Positions 33,781 through 44,183 are shown, counted from the stretch's first letter. The stretch is DNA of 64,000 nucleotides from Erinaceus europaeus (GCF_950295315.1 NC_080171.1:114148093-114212092), one strand, 5' to 3'. Notes: generated from the letters alone by a model not told the origin. Program-made: numbers and translations.

Positions 33781-34052
33781 GGGACCAGGCATGGTACACC
33801 CAATTGAGGTCACCCACTATCATGTGCAACGGCCCAGGTTCAACCCCCCAGTCCCCAGCTGCAGAGGGAGGGGCAGTGGAAGCTACATAAATGGTGAAAC
33901 CATGCTGCAGATGTCTCTCTTTCCCTTTGCCTCTCGATTTCCCCTGTTCCTTTCAATTTCTCTCTGTCCTAACATAAATAAATTAACAAATAAATAAATT
34001 TCTGTCTCTATCCCATAATAAATATGTAAAAGATAATAAAGTAAATAAAAAG
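33781..34052 (+). mobile_element. SINE family B, diverged
   Basis: GGGACCAGGCATGGTACACC head. The tail region is complex, with the CTGTCTCTATCCCATAATAA end repeated after a first tail, suggesting one B copy inserted near the 3' end of another. Confidence 0.7.
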
Positions 34053-34159
34053 TCAACACCTCCATGATAAGAACATTAAATAAATTAGTAACTAAAGGGA
34101 GCTTCCTAGACAGGATGATGTGCATATGATAACCCCAGAGAAACATCCCACTCAGTGCG

Positions 34160-34262
34160 ACCTGCCTCCTTTCTTTCCTCCTTTCCTCCCTCTCTTCCTC
34201 CCTCTCTTCCTCTTGCTGTCAGGGCTTCACTGGGACTTTGTGCAGGCAGGATTCCACCACTC
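34160..34262 (-). mobile_element. Pyrimidine tract with SINE 3'-module remnant
   Basis: CTTTCCTCC repeats followed by GTCAGGGCTTCACTGGGAC and GGATTCCACCACTCCTAGC, a reverse-oriented 3' module without a recognisable head. Confidence 0.5.
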
Positions 34263-34317
34263 CTAGCAGTCAGTTTTTCTCCCCTCTCGGAGGGTAAAAA
34301 GTAAAAAGAGAAAAGGA

Positions 34318-34640
34318 GAGACACCGCCTCCCCAGAGTCCCATCAGCCCCACCCCACTAGGGAAAGACAGAGACGGGAGACAGACTAGGGGTACGGATTG
34401 ACCTGTCAGTGCCCACGTCCAGTGAAGAGCAGTTACAAAAGTCAGATCTCCCATCTTCTGCACCCCATAAAGATCTTTGGCCCATACTCCCAGAGGGATA
34501 AAAGAATAGAGAAGCTGCCAGTGGAAGGGATGGGATATGGCAATGCTGGTGGTGGGAATTATATGAATTGTACTCCTCTTAGCCCACAGTCTTGTCAATC
34601 ATGATTAAATCACTAAAAATAAAAAAATAAAATAAAAATA
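34318..34640 (+). mobile_element. LINE-1 3' end
   Basis: CCCACTAGGGAAAGACAGAG, CCCATACTCCCAGAGGGATA and GGTGGTGGGAATTATATG, ending in AAATAAAAAAATAAAATAAA. Older than the 29.3-kb copy by divergence. Confidence 0.75.
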
Positions 34641-34641
34641 G

Positions 34642-34703
34642 GGGGCTAAGTGGTGGTGCACCGGGTTAAGCACACATAATACAAAAATTAAAAAAAAAAT
34701 AAG
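34642..34703 (+). mobile_element. SINE head with direct poly-A
   Basis: GGGGGCTAAGTGGTGGTGCACC to CACACATAATAC, then an A-rich tail. This is a tRNA-like head joined straight to a tail, about 60 bp. Confidence 0.65.
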
Positions 34704-34705
34704 TT

Positions 34706-34925
34706 GGCGGGCCAGGTGGTGGCACACCTGGTTGAGTGCACATGTTACAATACACAAGGACACAGGTTTGAGCCCCCAGTCCCCACCTGCAGGGGAAAGC
34801 TTTGTGAGTGGTAAAGCAGGGCTGCAGGTGTCTCTCTGTCTTTCTCCCCTCTATCTCCCCTTTCCTCTTGATTTATGACTATCTCTACCCAATAAATAAA
34901 TAAAAACAATAAAAAATTAAAAAAC
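34706..34925 (+). mobile_element. SINE family B
   Basis: Complete B copy (GGCCAGGTGGTGGCACACC, GGTTTGAGCCCCCAG). Confidence 0.9.
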
Positions 34926-34934
34926 AAGAAGTTG

Positions 34935-35168
34935 AAAAATAAGGAAATACAAAGCCGAACTTGGATTGGGTTTGGTGTATTGCACCAAGGTAAAAGACTC
35001 TGGGGTGGGGAGAAGGGTTCAGGTCCTGGAACATGATGGCAGAGGAGGACCTAGAGGAGGTTGAATTGTTAGGTGGAAAAGTGAGAAATGTTACACATGC
35101 ACAAACAACTGTATTTTTACCATTGACTGTAAACTACTAATCCCCTCAATAAAGAAAAGGGGGGGGGC
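34935..35168 (+). mobile_element. LINE-1 3' end, second subfamily
   Basis: AACTTGGATTGGGTTTGGTG, GACCTAGAGGAGGTTGAATT and a terminal AATAAAGAAAAGG. It matches the reverse complement of the 13.7-kb insert, and its start resembles the tail of the LINE-1 at 42.06-42.15 kb. Confidence 0.75.
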
Positions 35169-35351
35169 AGTTCTGGTGAAATGAAGCCTCTGTAAGTCAG
35201 GGTGTGACAGTAAATTTGTTTTCTTCTCAGCACCACCCCTTCCCTCTTTCTCTTTCAGTTGTGGCCTGAAAACAAATTAACCCCGGGTCAGAAATATTAT
35301 AGAGACCAAGAAGATAAGTCTATTTTTGCAGCAGATAAAGAGGAAGGAGGA

Positions 35352-35642
35352 GGGAGTCAGGCGGTAGCTCAGCGGGTTAAGCGCAGGTGGCACAAAACGC
35401 AAGGATTGGCGGAAGGATCCCGGTTTGAGCCCCCGGCTCCCCACCTGCAGGGAGTTGCTTCACAGGCGGTGAAGCAGGTCTGCAGGTGTCTGTCTTTCTC
35501 TCCTCCTCCGTGTCTTCCCCTCCTCTCTCCATTTCTCTCTGTGCTATCTAACAATGACGACATCAATAACAACAACAATAATAACTATGACAACAATAAA
35601 AAACAAGGGCAACAAAATGGAAAATAAATAAATATTTTTTAA
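35352..35642 (+). mobile_element. SINE family A
   Basis: Exact 15-bp TSD AAAGAGGAAGGAGGA at 35337-35351 and 35643-35657. Confidence 0.95.
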
Positions 35643-35659
35643 AAAGAGGAAGGAGGAAG

Positions 35660-36330
35660 GGAGTCTGTAGTCTGAAAATTGTAGAGGGAATTTGTGCTAT
35701 TATTATTTTTCCCGTTTTTTCTTGCCTGAGAGCAGTTCCTTTTGTCAAAATCAAAAGGCACTGTGGGTTGGCTACAGCTAGCCTATCCAGCCAGAGCACC
35801 AGGACCCTGGGGAGTCAGAGAGTGGGATCTATACTAGAGAGAAAGAACCCAGAGGGGTTCCTCAGTTCTGTGAGTGAGCAGACATACACCCACACTAGCC
35901 CAGCTGCATTTGTAGACTTCTAAAACCCTCCGGACACTAAGATGAAAGGACACCCATTAAGGACCAGCCGCACTTATCGCTTGGAGCAATTGTGTGCTGA
36001 ATAGTAAATAGACATGCTCTGGAGAATTCTTTAGACTATTACAGGCAGTCTCCCACCACAAAAAAAAAAAAAAAAAAAAAAAAGACTCCCTTGTTTTGCA
36101 CAGTTTCTGAGAACCAGTTGTTACAAATGGCCATACTAGCTTCACATGTACCTGCTTGTTTTAGTGATCACTGGGAAAAATGTCCTTTGGCCATTTTTGG
36201 AAATTTTCCTCAAAACAGAGAAAACTCACCCTCTTGGTTAGAAATATCATTATAGGGAAATGAGAAAATAGTAAAATCATTTTTATATGGTAGTTGCATA
36301 CCTCAGCAAGCTAGACAATTTAATTGTTTT
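35660..36330. other. Unique sequence with a 26-base A-run
   Basis: Non-repetitive apart from an A-run at about 36058-36083 that has no SINE head attached. No coding frame is recognised. Confidence 0.4.
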
Positions 36331-36332
36331 TA

Positions 36333-36420
36333 GGCCTGTGAAGGTGGGCTCAGAGGTAGAGTGCATGCCTTGGATGTGTGAGGCCCAGACACAATGTATG
36401 ATGGAGCAGTGCTCTGGCAG
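36333..36420 (+). mobile_element. SINE family E, diverged
   Basis: GGTGGGCTCAGAGGTAGAGTG then GAGGCCCAGACACAATG, with a C-like end (GGAGCAGTGCTCTGGCAG). The tail is the following GGAA array. Confidence 0.6.
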
Positions 36421-36422
36421 AA

Positions 36423-36522
36423 AGAAAGGTAGGAAGGAAGGTAGGAAGGGAGGAAGGAAGGAAGGAAGGAAGGAAGGAAGGAAGGAAGGAAGGAAGAGAG
36501 GAAGGAAGGAAGGAAGAGAGAA
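36423..36522 (+). repeat. (GGAA)n microsatellite
   Basis: About 24 tetramers with a few GGTA and GAGA variants. GGAA arrays can be bound by ETS factors. Confidence 0.95.
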
Positions 36523-36569
36523 AGTTAGTATTCAGTTTTGGTAAAAACTTAACAAGAGTCTCTTGAGAT

Positions 36570-36950
36570 GGCCAGGTGGTGGTGCAAATTCCCAGTCCTC
36601 ACCTACAGGGAGAAAGCTTCAAAAGCAATAAAACAGTGCTTCAGGTCTCTCTCTCTCTCTCTCTAAGATTTTATTTATTTATTAATGAGAAACATAGGAG
36701 GAGGAGAGAGAAAGAACCAGGCAACACTCAGCCTGGGGACTGAACTCAGGACCTCATGCTTGAGAGTCTGATGCTTTATCCACTGTGCCACCTCCCAGAC
36801 CACTGGGCGTCTCTCTTTCTCTTTATCTATTCCCCTGCCCTCCTCTCAATTTCTCTCTGTCCTGGCAAATCAAACAAAGCGTGTGGGGGGGGAATGGCCA
36901 CCTGGAGCAGGCACCAAGCTCCAGTAATAACCCTGGTGGCAATAAAATAA
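36570..36950 (+). mobile_element. SINE family B, extended, split by a D copy
   Basis: Left part 36570-36665, with the head fused to CCCAGTCCTCACC by an internal deletion. Right part 36803-36950 is the pyrimidine tract, GGAATGGCCACCTGGAGC and the module. Confidence 0.8.
36666..36802 (-). mobile_element. SINE family D nested in B
   Basis: Reverse-oriented D copy (TTTATTTATTAATGAGAAAC; head complement CCACTGTGCCACCTCCC) inserted into the pyrimidine tract of the B element. Confidence 0.9.
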
Positions 36951-36954
36951 AAAA

Positions 36955-37982
36955 AGAGAGTCATTTGAACAGTGCTTGCCTTCTTCATACTGGTATTTGA
37001 TGTCTTGTTATAGTCTTCTCTAACCTGGGATTTGTTCCCAAACATTGTTTCTCCTTCACACTTTAAATGTTGTGAAATATCCCTAAGTTTTTTAAAGGTG
37101 AAGGTGTTTGCTGGTGTGCCTCCCTCTGACACCCTCACCTTTTATGCCACAATAATCCCTAACTCATTTACTCACCTAAATTCCTGGCTGCAAGCGGATA
37201 TTCTCACAGCCAGCATTTTCCCCACAACCCCATTTATGTTTGATTTGAATTTCACTTTCATTTGTCACCATGTCTTTGCTATCTCTTCATCCTCCTCCAG
37301 CGCTTGTTTTCTGTGATTCATTGCTGTAAGCAGTGGTTTCTAAGGGTTGGTGACAAAAAGGCCACAAGACCACATGTTCTGATGCCTGTGCATGAACTGA
37401 GAGATGTGCTACACTGCACGTTATGTCACTGCCATAGACGACATGGAGCCCCTTCTGTTATTATGTGTGACTGGAGGGCGGAGGGATGGGAGCACAGCTT
37501 TCTGCGAGTCTGTACTTAATGCAGTGAGTCACAGTTGGAGCACTATAGCAACTGAACACTCTGATAACTGGCAGAATCATGAAATGTCATTTCTGCCATT
37601 AGCCATTAGAAGTGAGTTGCTTGCTCTGACTCACTGTCAAGGGGGAAATCTAGCTTATGGATGTAAGGTTGTCAATGTACTTGGGCTTCCTGATGAGTAT
37701 TTTCTCATCACACAGAATCCTGGGTTGAGCCTGTTGATATTTTAAAGATACTATTCACCATATTCTGGTTTACCTGATTTTTTTTTTGTAAGATACCCAT
37801 GATTATTGACACTCCCAATAGTTAGTCACTATATAGAATGTGTTATTTTTTATTTTTATAATTTTTATATATAAAATGGAAACACTGACAAGACCATAGG
37901 ATGTTTCAAGATTTTTCTCTTTGGTTTTCAGCAGTTTGGTATATTAGTTTTTTTTTTCCCAACCTTAAACATTCTCATATTT
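36955..37982. other. Unique block, no gene recognised
   Basis: About 1 kb without SINEs. Overlapping plus-strand frames of 71-113 codons (37032-37316, 37262-37519, 37404-37745) show no motif I know. Together they keep some plus-strand frame open for about 700 bp, unusual for AT-rich DNA. Confidence 0.4.
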
Positions 37983-37999
37983 TGAATATTAATAGACTC

Positions 38000-38161
38000 A
38001 TGATCCAGGAGGTGTTGTAGTGGATAAAGCACTGGACTTTCAAGCATGAAGTCCTGAGTTCAATCCCTGGCAGCACATGTATAAGAGTAATGTCTTAATC
38101 TTTCTCTCTCTCCTCCTATCTTTCTCATGAATAAATAAATAATAAAAAAACAATTTAAAAA
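38000..38161 (+). mobile_element. SINE family D
   Basis: Exact 17-bp TSD TGAATATTAATAGACTC at 37983-37999 and 38162-38178. Confidence 0.95.
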
Positions 38162-38178
38162 TGAATATTAATAGACTC

Positions 38179-38442
38179 TCAGATACAAGTTTAAGCTTCT
38201 GCTTTTTTTTTTTAAAAAGTATGAGATGGATGACTGCTGCTAACAGTCATTTCGAATAACAAAATATCACTCAATACTTAAAAATGGTATCCAAACAATC
38301 AGACCAGGGCTAGATTAACTCACTTACAAAAATAATTCTCAACAAGTGCTTAGTAACAAAGTTACTTTAATGAGTTCCTTCAGATTTAATCTCCACTGTG
38401 TAATTTATTTTAATTCTGATTTGGGATAAAAAACTGAATGAT
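38179..38442. other. Unique AT-rich sequence
   Basis: No repeat or gene recognised. Confidence 0.45.
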
Positions 38443-38640
38443 TTCCACCTGCAGGGGAGTCACTTCACAGGCGGTGAAGCAGGTCTGTAGGTTGTCTATC
38501 TTTCTCTCCCCTCTCTGTCTTCCCCTCCTCTCTCCATTTCTCTCTGTCCTATCTAACAACGAAGATATCAACAACAACAATAATAACTACAACAACAATA
38601 AAAAACAAGGGCAACAAAAGGGAAAATAAATATTAAAAAA
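38443..38640 (+). mobile_element. SINE family A, 5' truncated
   Basis: Begins at CCACCTGCAGGGGAGTCAC with no tRNA head. The tail is typical. Confidence 0.9.
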
Positions 38641-38838
38641 ATTAATGAATAAATATGCCAACAACTTAAGTGATACTTTCCTAAAAATGAATAGAAAATT
38701 TAAAACATAAATGTCATTTATTCATAAAATGTCAATTAAGGCCTCTGGATGAGCAGATAGAGCTATTTAACTTTTGGGAAATTAATCCTTTTCTATCCAA
38801 CCAGCCCCTGACTCTATATTTAGAGAAATTCCAAAGTG

Positions 38839-38872
38839 GGGCTGGAGAGACAGCATAATGAGTATCCTTTTA
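38839..38872 (+). mobile_element. SINE family C head fragment
   Basis: GGGGCTGGAGAGACAGCATAATG only. Confidence 0.55.
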
Positions 38873-38879
38873 TTACCAG

Positions 38880-39930
38880 GCATTACAAACATAGAAAAAA
38901 TTTAGGGAAGATCTCACCAGCTGATTAAGCAGCTGACATCTCAGACTTGGTGTCTCTGGCAACAATCTACTGCACCAAGTCAGAAGCAGCATAACTGCAG
39001 GGAGTGAAAGGCACTTTGAGTGCAGTTAAAGCTCAGGTAAAAGGCATAGGGGAGTAGACTCACTCATGCAGAAGAAAGAATATCTCACCTAGAAGATACA
39101 ATTAGCCCACTCTTTCGACTTAAAGATGAGGGAGAGGAAAGGTTTATAAAGAGTGAAGCAACTCTCTGTGAAACTGAAGACTTCATAAAAAAAAGTTAAA
39201 TGTAAGAGTGATAGGAATTCTTGAGGAAGAAGACAGAATGAAAGGAACGGAGGCCATTTTTCAGAAAAATTTTAGCTGAGAATTTTCCTCACTAAGGCAA
39301 TCCTCAGAATATACTTATTTAAGAGGTAGAGCTCACACCCAGGTACACGCATGCAAAACACAACGGACACCAAGGCACATCATTGTAAAACTATCAAAAC
39401 TCAATGACAAGGAAAGAATTTTGCAGGCTGCTAGGGAAAGAAAGAAGTTCCATACAAAGGCAGAGCTATCAGGCTTTCATCAGACTTCTCTTCACAAACC
39501 CTAGAGGCCAGGAGAGAGTGGAATGACATATTCAAAGTACTAAAAGAGAGGGAATTCCAGCCATGGATCTTGTATCCTGCAAAATTACCTTTCAAATTTG
39601 AGAGAGAAATAAAGGTCTTCTCAAATATCCAGAAGTTAAAAGAACTTGCCATCATCAACCCAACCTTACAAGAATTACTAAAAAGAGTCCCACAAGAGGA
39701 AGCAAAGAAATTAATGTTCTAAGTGTGATGAACAGCAGTAGATTAGAACTAAAAGCACAATACAAAAGGGAAGAACAATAAAACGGGAAAGGGGAGGGAA
39801 TTAACAGACAAAGCAATTCTATCAAATGTTAGTTAACCAAGACAAACTTCAAAGAGACTTTCAGGTACATTATCTTAGTTATTATACTTATGAGAACCAC
39901 AATACAAAACAAGGAACAGAGATCTACAGA
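38880..39930 (+). mobile_element. LINE-1/HAL1 element with ORF1 remnant
   Basis: From about 39204 the translation follows LINE-1 ORF1p (VIGILEEEDRMKGTE-like, then PRHIIVKLSKLNDKERILQA). After one frameshift near 39445 it continues as VPYKGRAIRLSSDFSSQTLE, EARREWNDIFKVLKE and LYPAKLPFKFEREIKVF up to a stop at 39720-39722. The last frame is open for 91 codons and corresponds to the RNA-binding C-terminal domain. The sequence after the stop does not become ORF2, which fits an ORF1-only (HAL1-type) element. It is inactive. Confidence 0.8.
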
Positions 39931-39966
39931 AAGTACAAGAGAAATCAGTGTGTGTGTGGCGGGGGA

Positions 39967-40245
39967 AGAAGCAGGGGTTGGCACACTTGGTTAAGTGCAC
40001 ATAGTACCATGCGTGCAAGGACCTGGGTTCGAGCCCCTGCTCCCTACCTGCAGTGACGATGTTTCACAAGTGTTGAAGCAGGTCTGCAGGTGTCCCCCTG
40101 TCTCTCTCCCTCTCTATCTCCCCCCTCCTCTCAATTTCTCTTTGCCCTATCAAATTACAAAAAAGAAAACAAGGTCGCTGGAAGCAGTGGATTTGTAGTG
40201 CTGGCACCAAGCGCCAGCGATGACCCTGGTAGGAAAAAAAAAAAA
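39967..40245 (+). mobile_element. SINE family B, extended
   Basis: GCAGGGGTTGGCACACTTGG head, GGGTTCGAGCCCC B box and a 3' module (GAAGCAGTGGATTTGTAGTG) with an A-run. Confidence 0.9.
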
Positions 40246-40318
40246 AAAGGAGAAATAAGTAGTGAGGAACTCATCACAGAAACCCAGCCACACAAAATGA
40301 CAGATAAAAACAAATGGG

Positions 40319-40467
40319 TGTGGTCTGGAAGGTGGCACAGTGGATACAGCGTTGGACTCTCAAGCATGAGGTCTGAGTTCAATACCCAGCAGCACATGTA
40401 CCAGAGTGATGTCTGGTTCTTTCTCTCTCTCCTTCTACTTTCTTATTAATAAGTAAAGTCTTTTAAA
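40319..40467 (+). mobile_element. SINE family D
   Basis: GTGGTCTGGAAGGTGGCACAG head with a complete middle and a TTATTAATAAGTAAAGTC tail. Confidence 0.9.
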
Positions 40468-40480
40468 AAAGGGCAAAGAA

Positions 40481-40619
40481 GGGCAGGGGTAGATAGCATA
40501 ATGGTTATGCAAACAGACTCCCATGCCTGAGGCTCCAAAGTCCCAGGTTCAATCCCATGTACCACCACAAACCAGAGCTGAGCAGTGCTCTGGTAAAAAC
40601 AAACAAACAAACAAAAAAC
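40481..40619 (+). mobile_element. SINE family C
   Basis: Exact 13-bp TSD AAAGGGCAAAGAA at 40468-40480 and 40620-40632. The tail is (AAAC)n. Confidence 0.95.
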
Positions 40620-40656
40620 AAAGGGCAAAGAATCAACAATTTTAAAAAAACAAACT

Positions 40657-40993
40657 GGGGGCTGGGCGGTAGCACAGCAGGTTAACCGCACAAGGCGCAA
40701 AGTACAAGGGCAGGCTTAAGGATCCAGGTTTGAGCCCCAGGCTCCTCACCTGCGGGGGGTGTGGGGGTGGTCACTTCACAAGCGGTGAAGCAGGTCTGGA
40801 GGTGTCTATCTTTCCCCCCTGTCTTCCCCTCCTCTCTCCATTTCTCTCTGTCCTATCCAACAACAATGACAGCAGTAATAATAACAACAACGATAAACAA
40901 CAAGAGCAACAAAAAGGGAAAAAATAGCCACCAGGAGCAGTGGGTTCATAGGGCAGGCACTGAGCCCTAGTGATAACCCTGGAGAAAAAAAAA
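40657..40993 (+). mobile_element. SINE family A, extended
   Basis: Its core has an expanded G/T run (GCGGGGGGTGTGGGGGTGG) before GTCACTTCAC. The module and A-run are present. Confidence 0.9.
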
Positions 40994-41027
40994 AACTTCA
41001 AAACTATTATTTTATTCAAAATCTTTT

Positions 41028-41301
41028 TAAAAATATTTATTTATTCCTTTTTTGTTGCCCTTGTTTTATTATTGTAGTTATTCTTGTCATTGTTGTTGGA
41101 TAGGACACAGAGAAATGGAAAGAGGAGGGGAAGACAGAGAGGGAGAGAGAAAGACAGATAGATACCTTCAGACCTGCTTCACCACTTGTGAAGCGACCCC
41201 CCTGCAGGTGGGGAGCTGGGGGCTCAAACCAGAATCCTTACACTGGTCCTTGCGCTTTTGCGCCACCTGCGCTTAACCAGCTGTGCTACCACCCGACTCC
41301 C
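41028..41301 (-). mobile_element. SINE family A
   Basis: Exact 15-bp TSD TATTCAAAATCTTTT at 41013-41027 and 41302-41316. Confidence 0.95.
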
Positions 41302-41349
41302 TATTCAAAATCTTTTATGAGGCAAGCTTTAATAAGAAAGCTATCTTGG

Positions 41350-41499
41350 GACTAGGGAGACAGCATAATGGTTATTCAAGATGACTCTCATACCTGAGGT
41401 TCTGAGCTCCAAGGTTCAATCCCACTACCACCATAAACCAGAGCTGAGCAGTGTGCTGGTAAAAATAAATAAATAAAAATAAAAAATAATAATAATAAG
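41350..41499 (+). mobile_element. SINE family C
   Basis: Flanked by AAGAAAGCTATCTTGG and AAGAAAGCGACCTTGG, a TSD with two differences. Confidence 0.9.
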
Positions 41500-41554
41500 A
41501 AGAAAGCGACCTTGGAGGAATTTTTGTAATTAGCTTAACATCATATCTTTTGGA

Positions 41555-42150
41555 GAGAAACTGCTGGATCTTTGAGTATCTCCATTTCTAGTGTTGTGAG
41601 GAGACCCCAGACTGTTTTCCACAGGCACTGAACCAATTTACATGCCCACCAGCATTGTGGAAGTGTCCCTTTTTCTTCACATCCTCACCATCACTTGTTG
41701 TTCCTGTCCTTTCTAATAGATGACATTTCCAAAGCTGTAAAGTGGCATATCATTATTGTCTTTACTTGCATTTCTCTAATAATAGGGACATAGCCAAAGA
41801 AATCTATGCATACCTATGGTCACAGCAGCAGAGTTTATAATAGCCCAAACCTAGAAACAATCAAGAAGTCCAATGATAGATGAGTGGCTAAGAAAACTGT
41901 GGTCTATATACATAATGGAATACTGCTTAGCAATAAGACATGAAATCTCCTTGTCTGTCTCTTAGATGGGACTTGAAGAAATCATATTAAATAAAATAAA
42001 TCAGAAGGAAAAGTACAAAGACTACTTGATCTCATTTATCGGTGGTACTTAAGAAGACAAGAAAAGTGAGGCACAAGGTGAAACTTGGACTGGATGAGGT
42101 GTATTTCAGCAATGACAAAAGATTCTGGGCTGGTGGGACTGAGGATAGAG
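41555..42150 (+). mobile_element. LINE-1 3' copy with inverted 5' segment
   Basis: The left part (41555-41795) is LINE-1 in reverse orientation (ACTGTTTTCCACAGGCACTG, CATGCCCACCAGCATTGTG, GCATTTCTCTAATAATAGG). The right part (41800-42150) is forward (CAGAGTTTATAATAGCCC, ATGGAATACTGCTTAGCAAT, ATCTCATTTATCGGTGG). The two segments are adjacent in LINE-1 coordinates, the signature of twin priming. Confidence 0.8.
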
Positions 42151-42195
42151 AGTGTTGGGTCCCTTGCATCTACAGGTAAAGAAACTTGGCTGTGT

Positions 42196-42320
42196 GCTGG
42201 GATTGGTGTGCAGACATCTGTCTCTAGGGGATAAGGCGCTGTCCTCCTGTATCAGCTGCTGGGAGTGGTGTGCAGACATCTACCTCTAGGGGATAAGGCG
42301 CTGTCCTCCTGTATCAGCTG
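42196..42320 (+). repeat. 62-bp tandem duplication
   Basis: Two copies (42196-42257, 42258-42319) differing at a few positions. Shared core GTGTGCAGACATCT and CTAGGGGATAAGGCGCTGTC. Confidence 0.9.
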
Positions 42321-42329
42321 TTTTATACG

Positions 42330-43150
42330 CTATCATTTCCTCAGTAAATTTGTTTGGAAAAATATCCTATCTTTTTCTGAATGTAGGGAAGAAAGACATG
42401 TCTTATGTCTACTAAAAGAAATCATTAAGATTGCTTTAAAATCAAGGCAGACTGTATGAAAACTTAGAATTTTATCTTAAACACTGCATTAAAAAAATCT
42501 AATCATATAATTTTAAAGTTAGGTCAAACTATACAGTAAACTCACACAGGACACTGTATCTACGGTCAGTTGATGAATCAGTGTGCAGTGGTTCTGATCA
42601 GTTATCTGAAGTAGTCATGGGAGAGCCAGTGATCCTGTTGCTAAGCAACGAGGCTTCTAGGACCAGAACTTCTGGAAACTAAAGAGGGGGTGGGGCATGG
42701 ATGTCCAAATTTACAAAGAGAAAGAGAGGGCGAGAATGCAGATGAATAGAGGTCTGGGAAACTACCTTTTGAAAACTAAGCAAAGGCAATTCAAGTGATT
42801 ATTTGAGAAATAAACCGATGACCTGATTCTCAAGTTCTTCCGTGTGCATAACACCCACGAAAGATTAACTCCTGAATGACTCGGTGAAATCAAAATTAAA
42901 AATAATGAAGTTAATTTGTATTCATATTCTCAAGACATTTTTCTAAAATGCCCACTTCAAATCAACACTAAAATTTTACTAAGAGATTATTAAATGCCAA
43001 ATCTGAAGCTCATAGAAGACAGCAGAATCTAATGGGCAGGTCAGGGTTGTCATACATTTGAGAATTAGATCCCCCCTCCCCCGGAATTAAATCCCATAGA
43101 AAATGTTTAAGGAAAATCTGAGCGTTTTTGTTTTACCTAAGTTGTGAACC
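42330..43150. other. Unique block, no gene seen
   Basis: 820 bp without SINEs. It contains an RFX-type palindromic motif (next entry) and no recognised frame. Candidate distal noncoding element. Confidence 0.4.
42637..42649. promoter_or_regulatory. RFX X-box-like motif
   Basis: GTTGCTAAGCAAC: two inverted half-sites GTTGCT and AGCAAC with one base between, close to the X-box consensus bound by RFX factors. A sequence match only. Confidence 0.35.
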
Positions 43151-43620
43151 AGAGTGTTCTGTTATATTATTTGCATACCTCAGCTGTCATGAATAATGCC
43201 ACAGTAAGTGTGGGGGTGCATATATCTCTTTAAGGTAGTGATTATGTCCCGTTTGGCGGTATAACCAGAAATGGAATAGCCAGAAAATATATTTATTATC
43301 TTGAGGAACCTCTACACTTGTTTTTGTTTGCTTTAAGTAATTATACCAATCTGCATTCTCATACACAGTCCACAACTATCCTCTTTTCTCCACATCCTTA
43401 ACAGCTTTCACTATCTCTCGCCTTTTCAATCGGTGTTTATACAGATATCAGGTGATAGCTCACCACAGTTTTGATCTACCTTTTCCTAATAGTGAGGTTG
43501 ACCTCTCCTTGTGAAAGTTGCAAGAACATTTGAGAAAAAGCTACATTTTGCTGCTGTTGAATGGATTTTTCTGTCAATGTCTCTGAGCTTCATCTGGTCT
43601 AAACACCGTTTATTTTTAAA

Positions 43621-43891
43621 TATTTAATTTTTTTTTTGCCTCTAGGGTTATTGCTGGGGCTTCACTGCTCCTGGAGGCTATTTTCCCCCTTTGTTGCCCT
43701 TGTTGTTATTTTTGTCGTTATCATCGTTGTTGTTGGATAGAACAGAGAGAAATTGAGAGAGGAGGGGAAGACAGACACCTGCAGACCTGTTTCACCGCTT
43801 GTGAAGCGACCTCCCTGCAGGTGGGGGGCAGCTAGGGCTTGAACCTGGGTCCTTGCGCTTAACCCACTGTGCTACCTCCAGATCCCCCTCC
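43621..43891 (-). mobile_element. SINE family A, extended, with deletions
   Basis: The module complement GCCTCTAGGGTTATTGCTGG lies left. The pyrimidine part is shortened and the head side has lost the GGCGCAAAGCGC segment. Confidence 0.85.
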
Positions 43892-43892
43892 C

Positions 43893-44015
43893 CTTTTTTT
43901 CTTTTACCAGAGCACTGCTCAGCTGGGGTTTATGGTGGTGTAGAGGGTTGAATCTGAGACTCAGGAAAGTCTCTTTGCATAACCATTATACTATCTACCT
44001 CCGCCCTAACGCATA
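43893..44015 (-). mobile_element. SINE family C
   Basis: Reverse-oriented C copy. Its head half plus about 14 bp of flank is duplicated immediately to the right. Confidence 0.9.
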
Positions 44016-44103
44016 GTTTATGGTGGTGTAGAGGGTTGAATCTGAGACTCAGGAAAGTCTCTTTGCATAACCATTATACTATCTACCTCCGCCCTAACGC
44101 ATA
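43928..44103 (-). repeat. Exact 88-bp tandem duplication
   Basis: 43928-44015 and 44016-44103 are identical base for base, and identity continues a few bases further (GTTTA). The unit spans the 5' half of a C SINE and a little flank. Confidence 0.97.
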
Positions 44104-44183
44104 GTTTAGGTACAATGTTTCCTTTTTCATTTTGTCTGGATGATCTAGCCATTGTTGCAAGTGGAGCATAGACTTTTCCTGCT

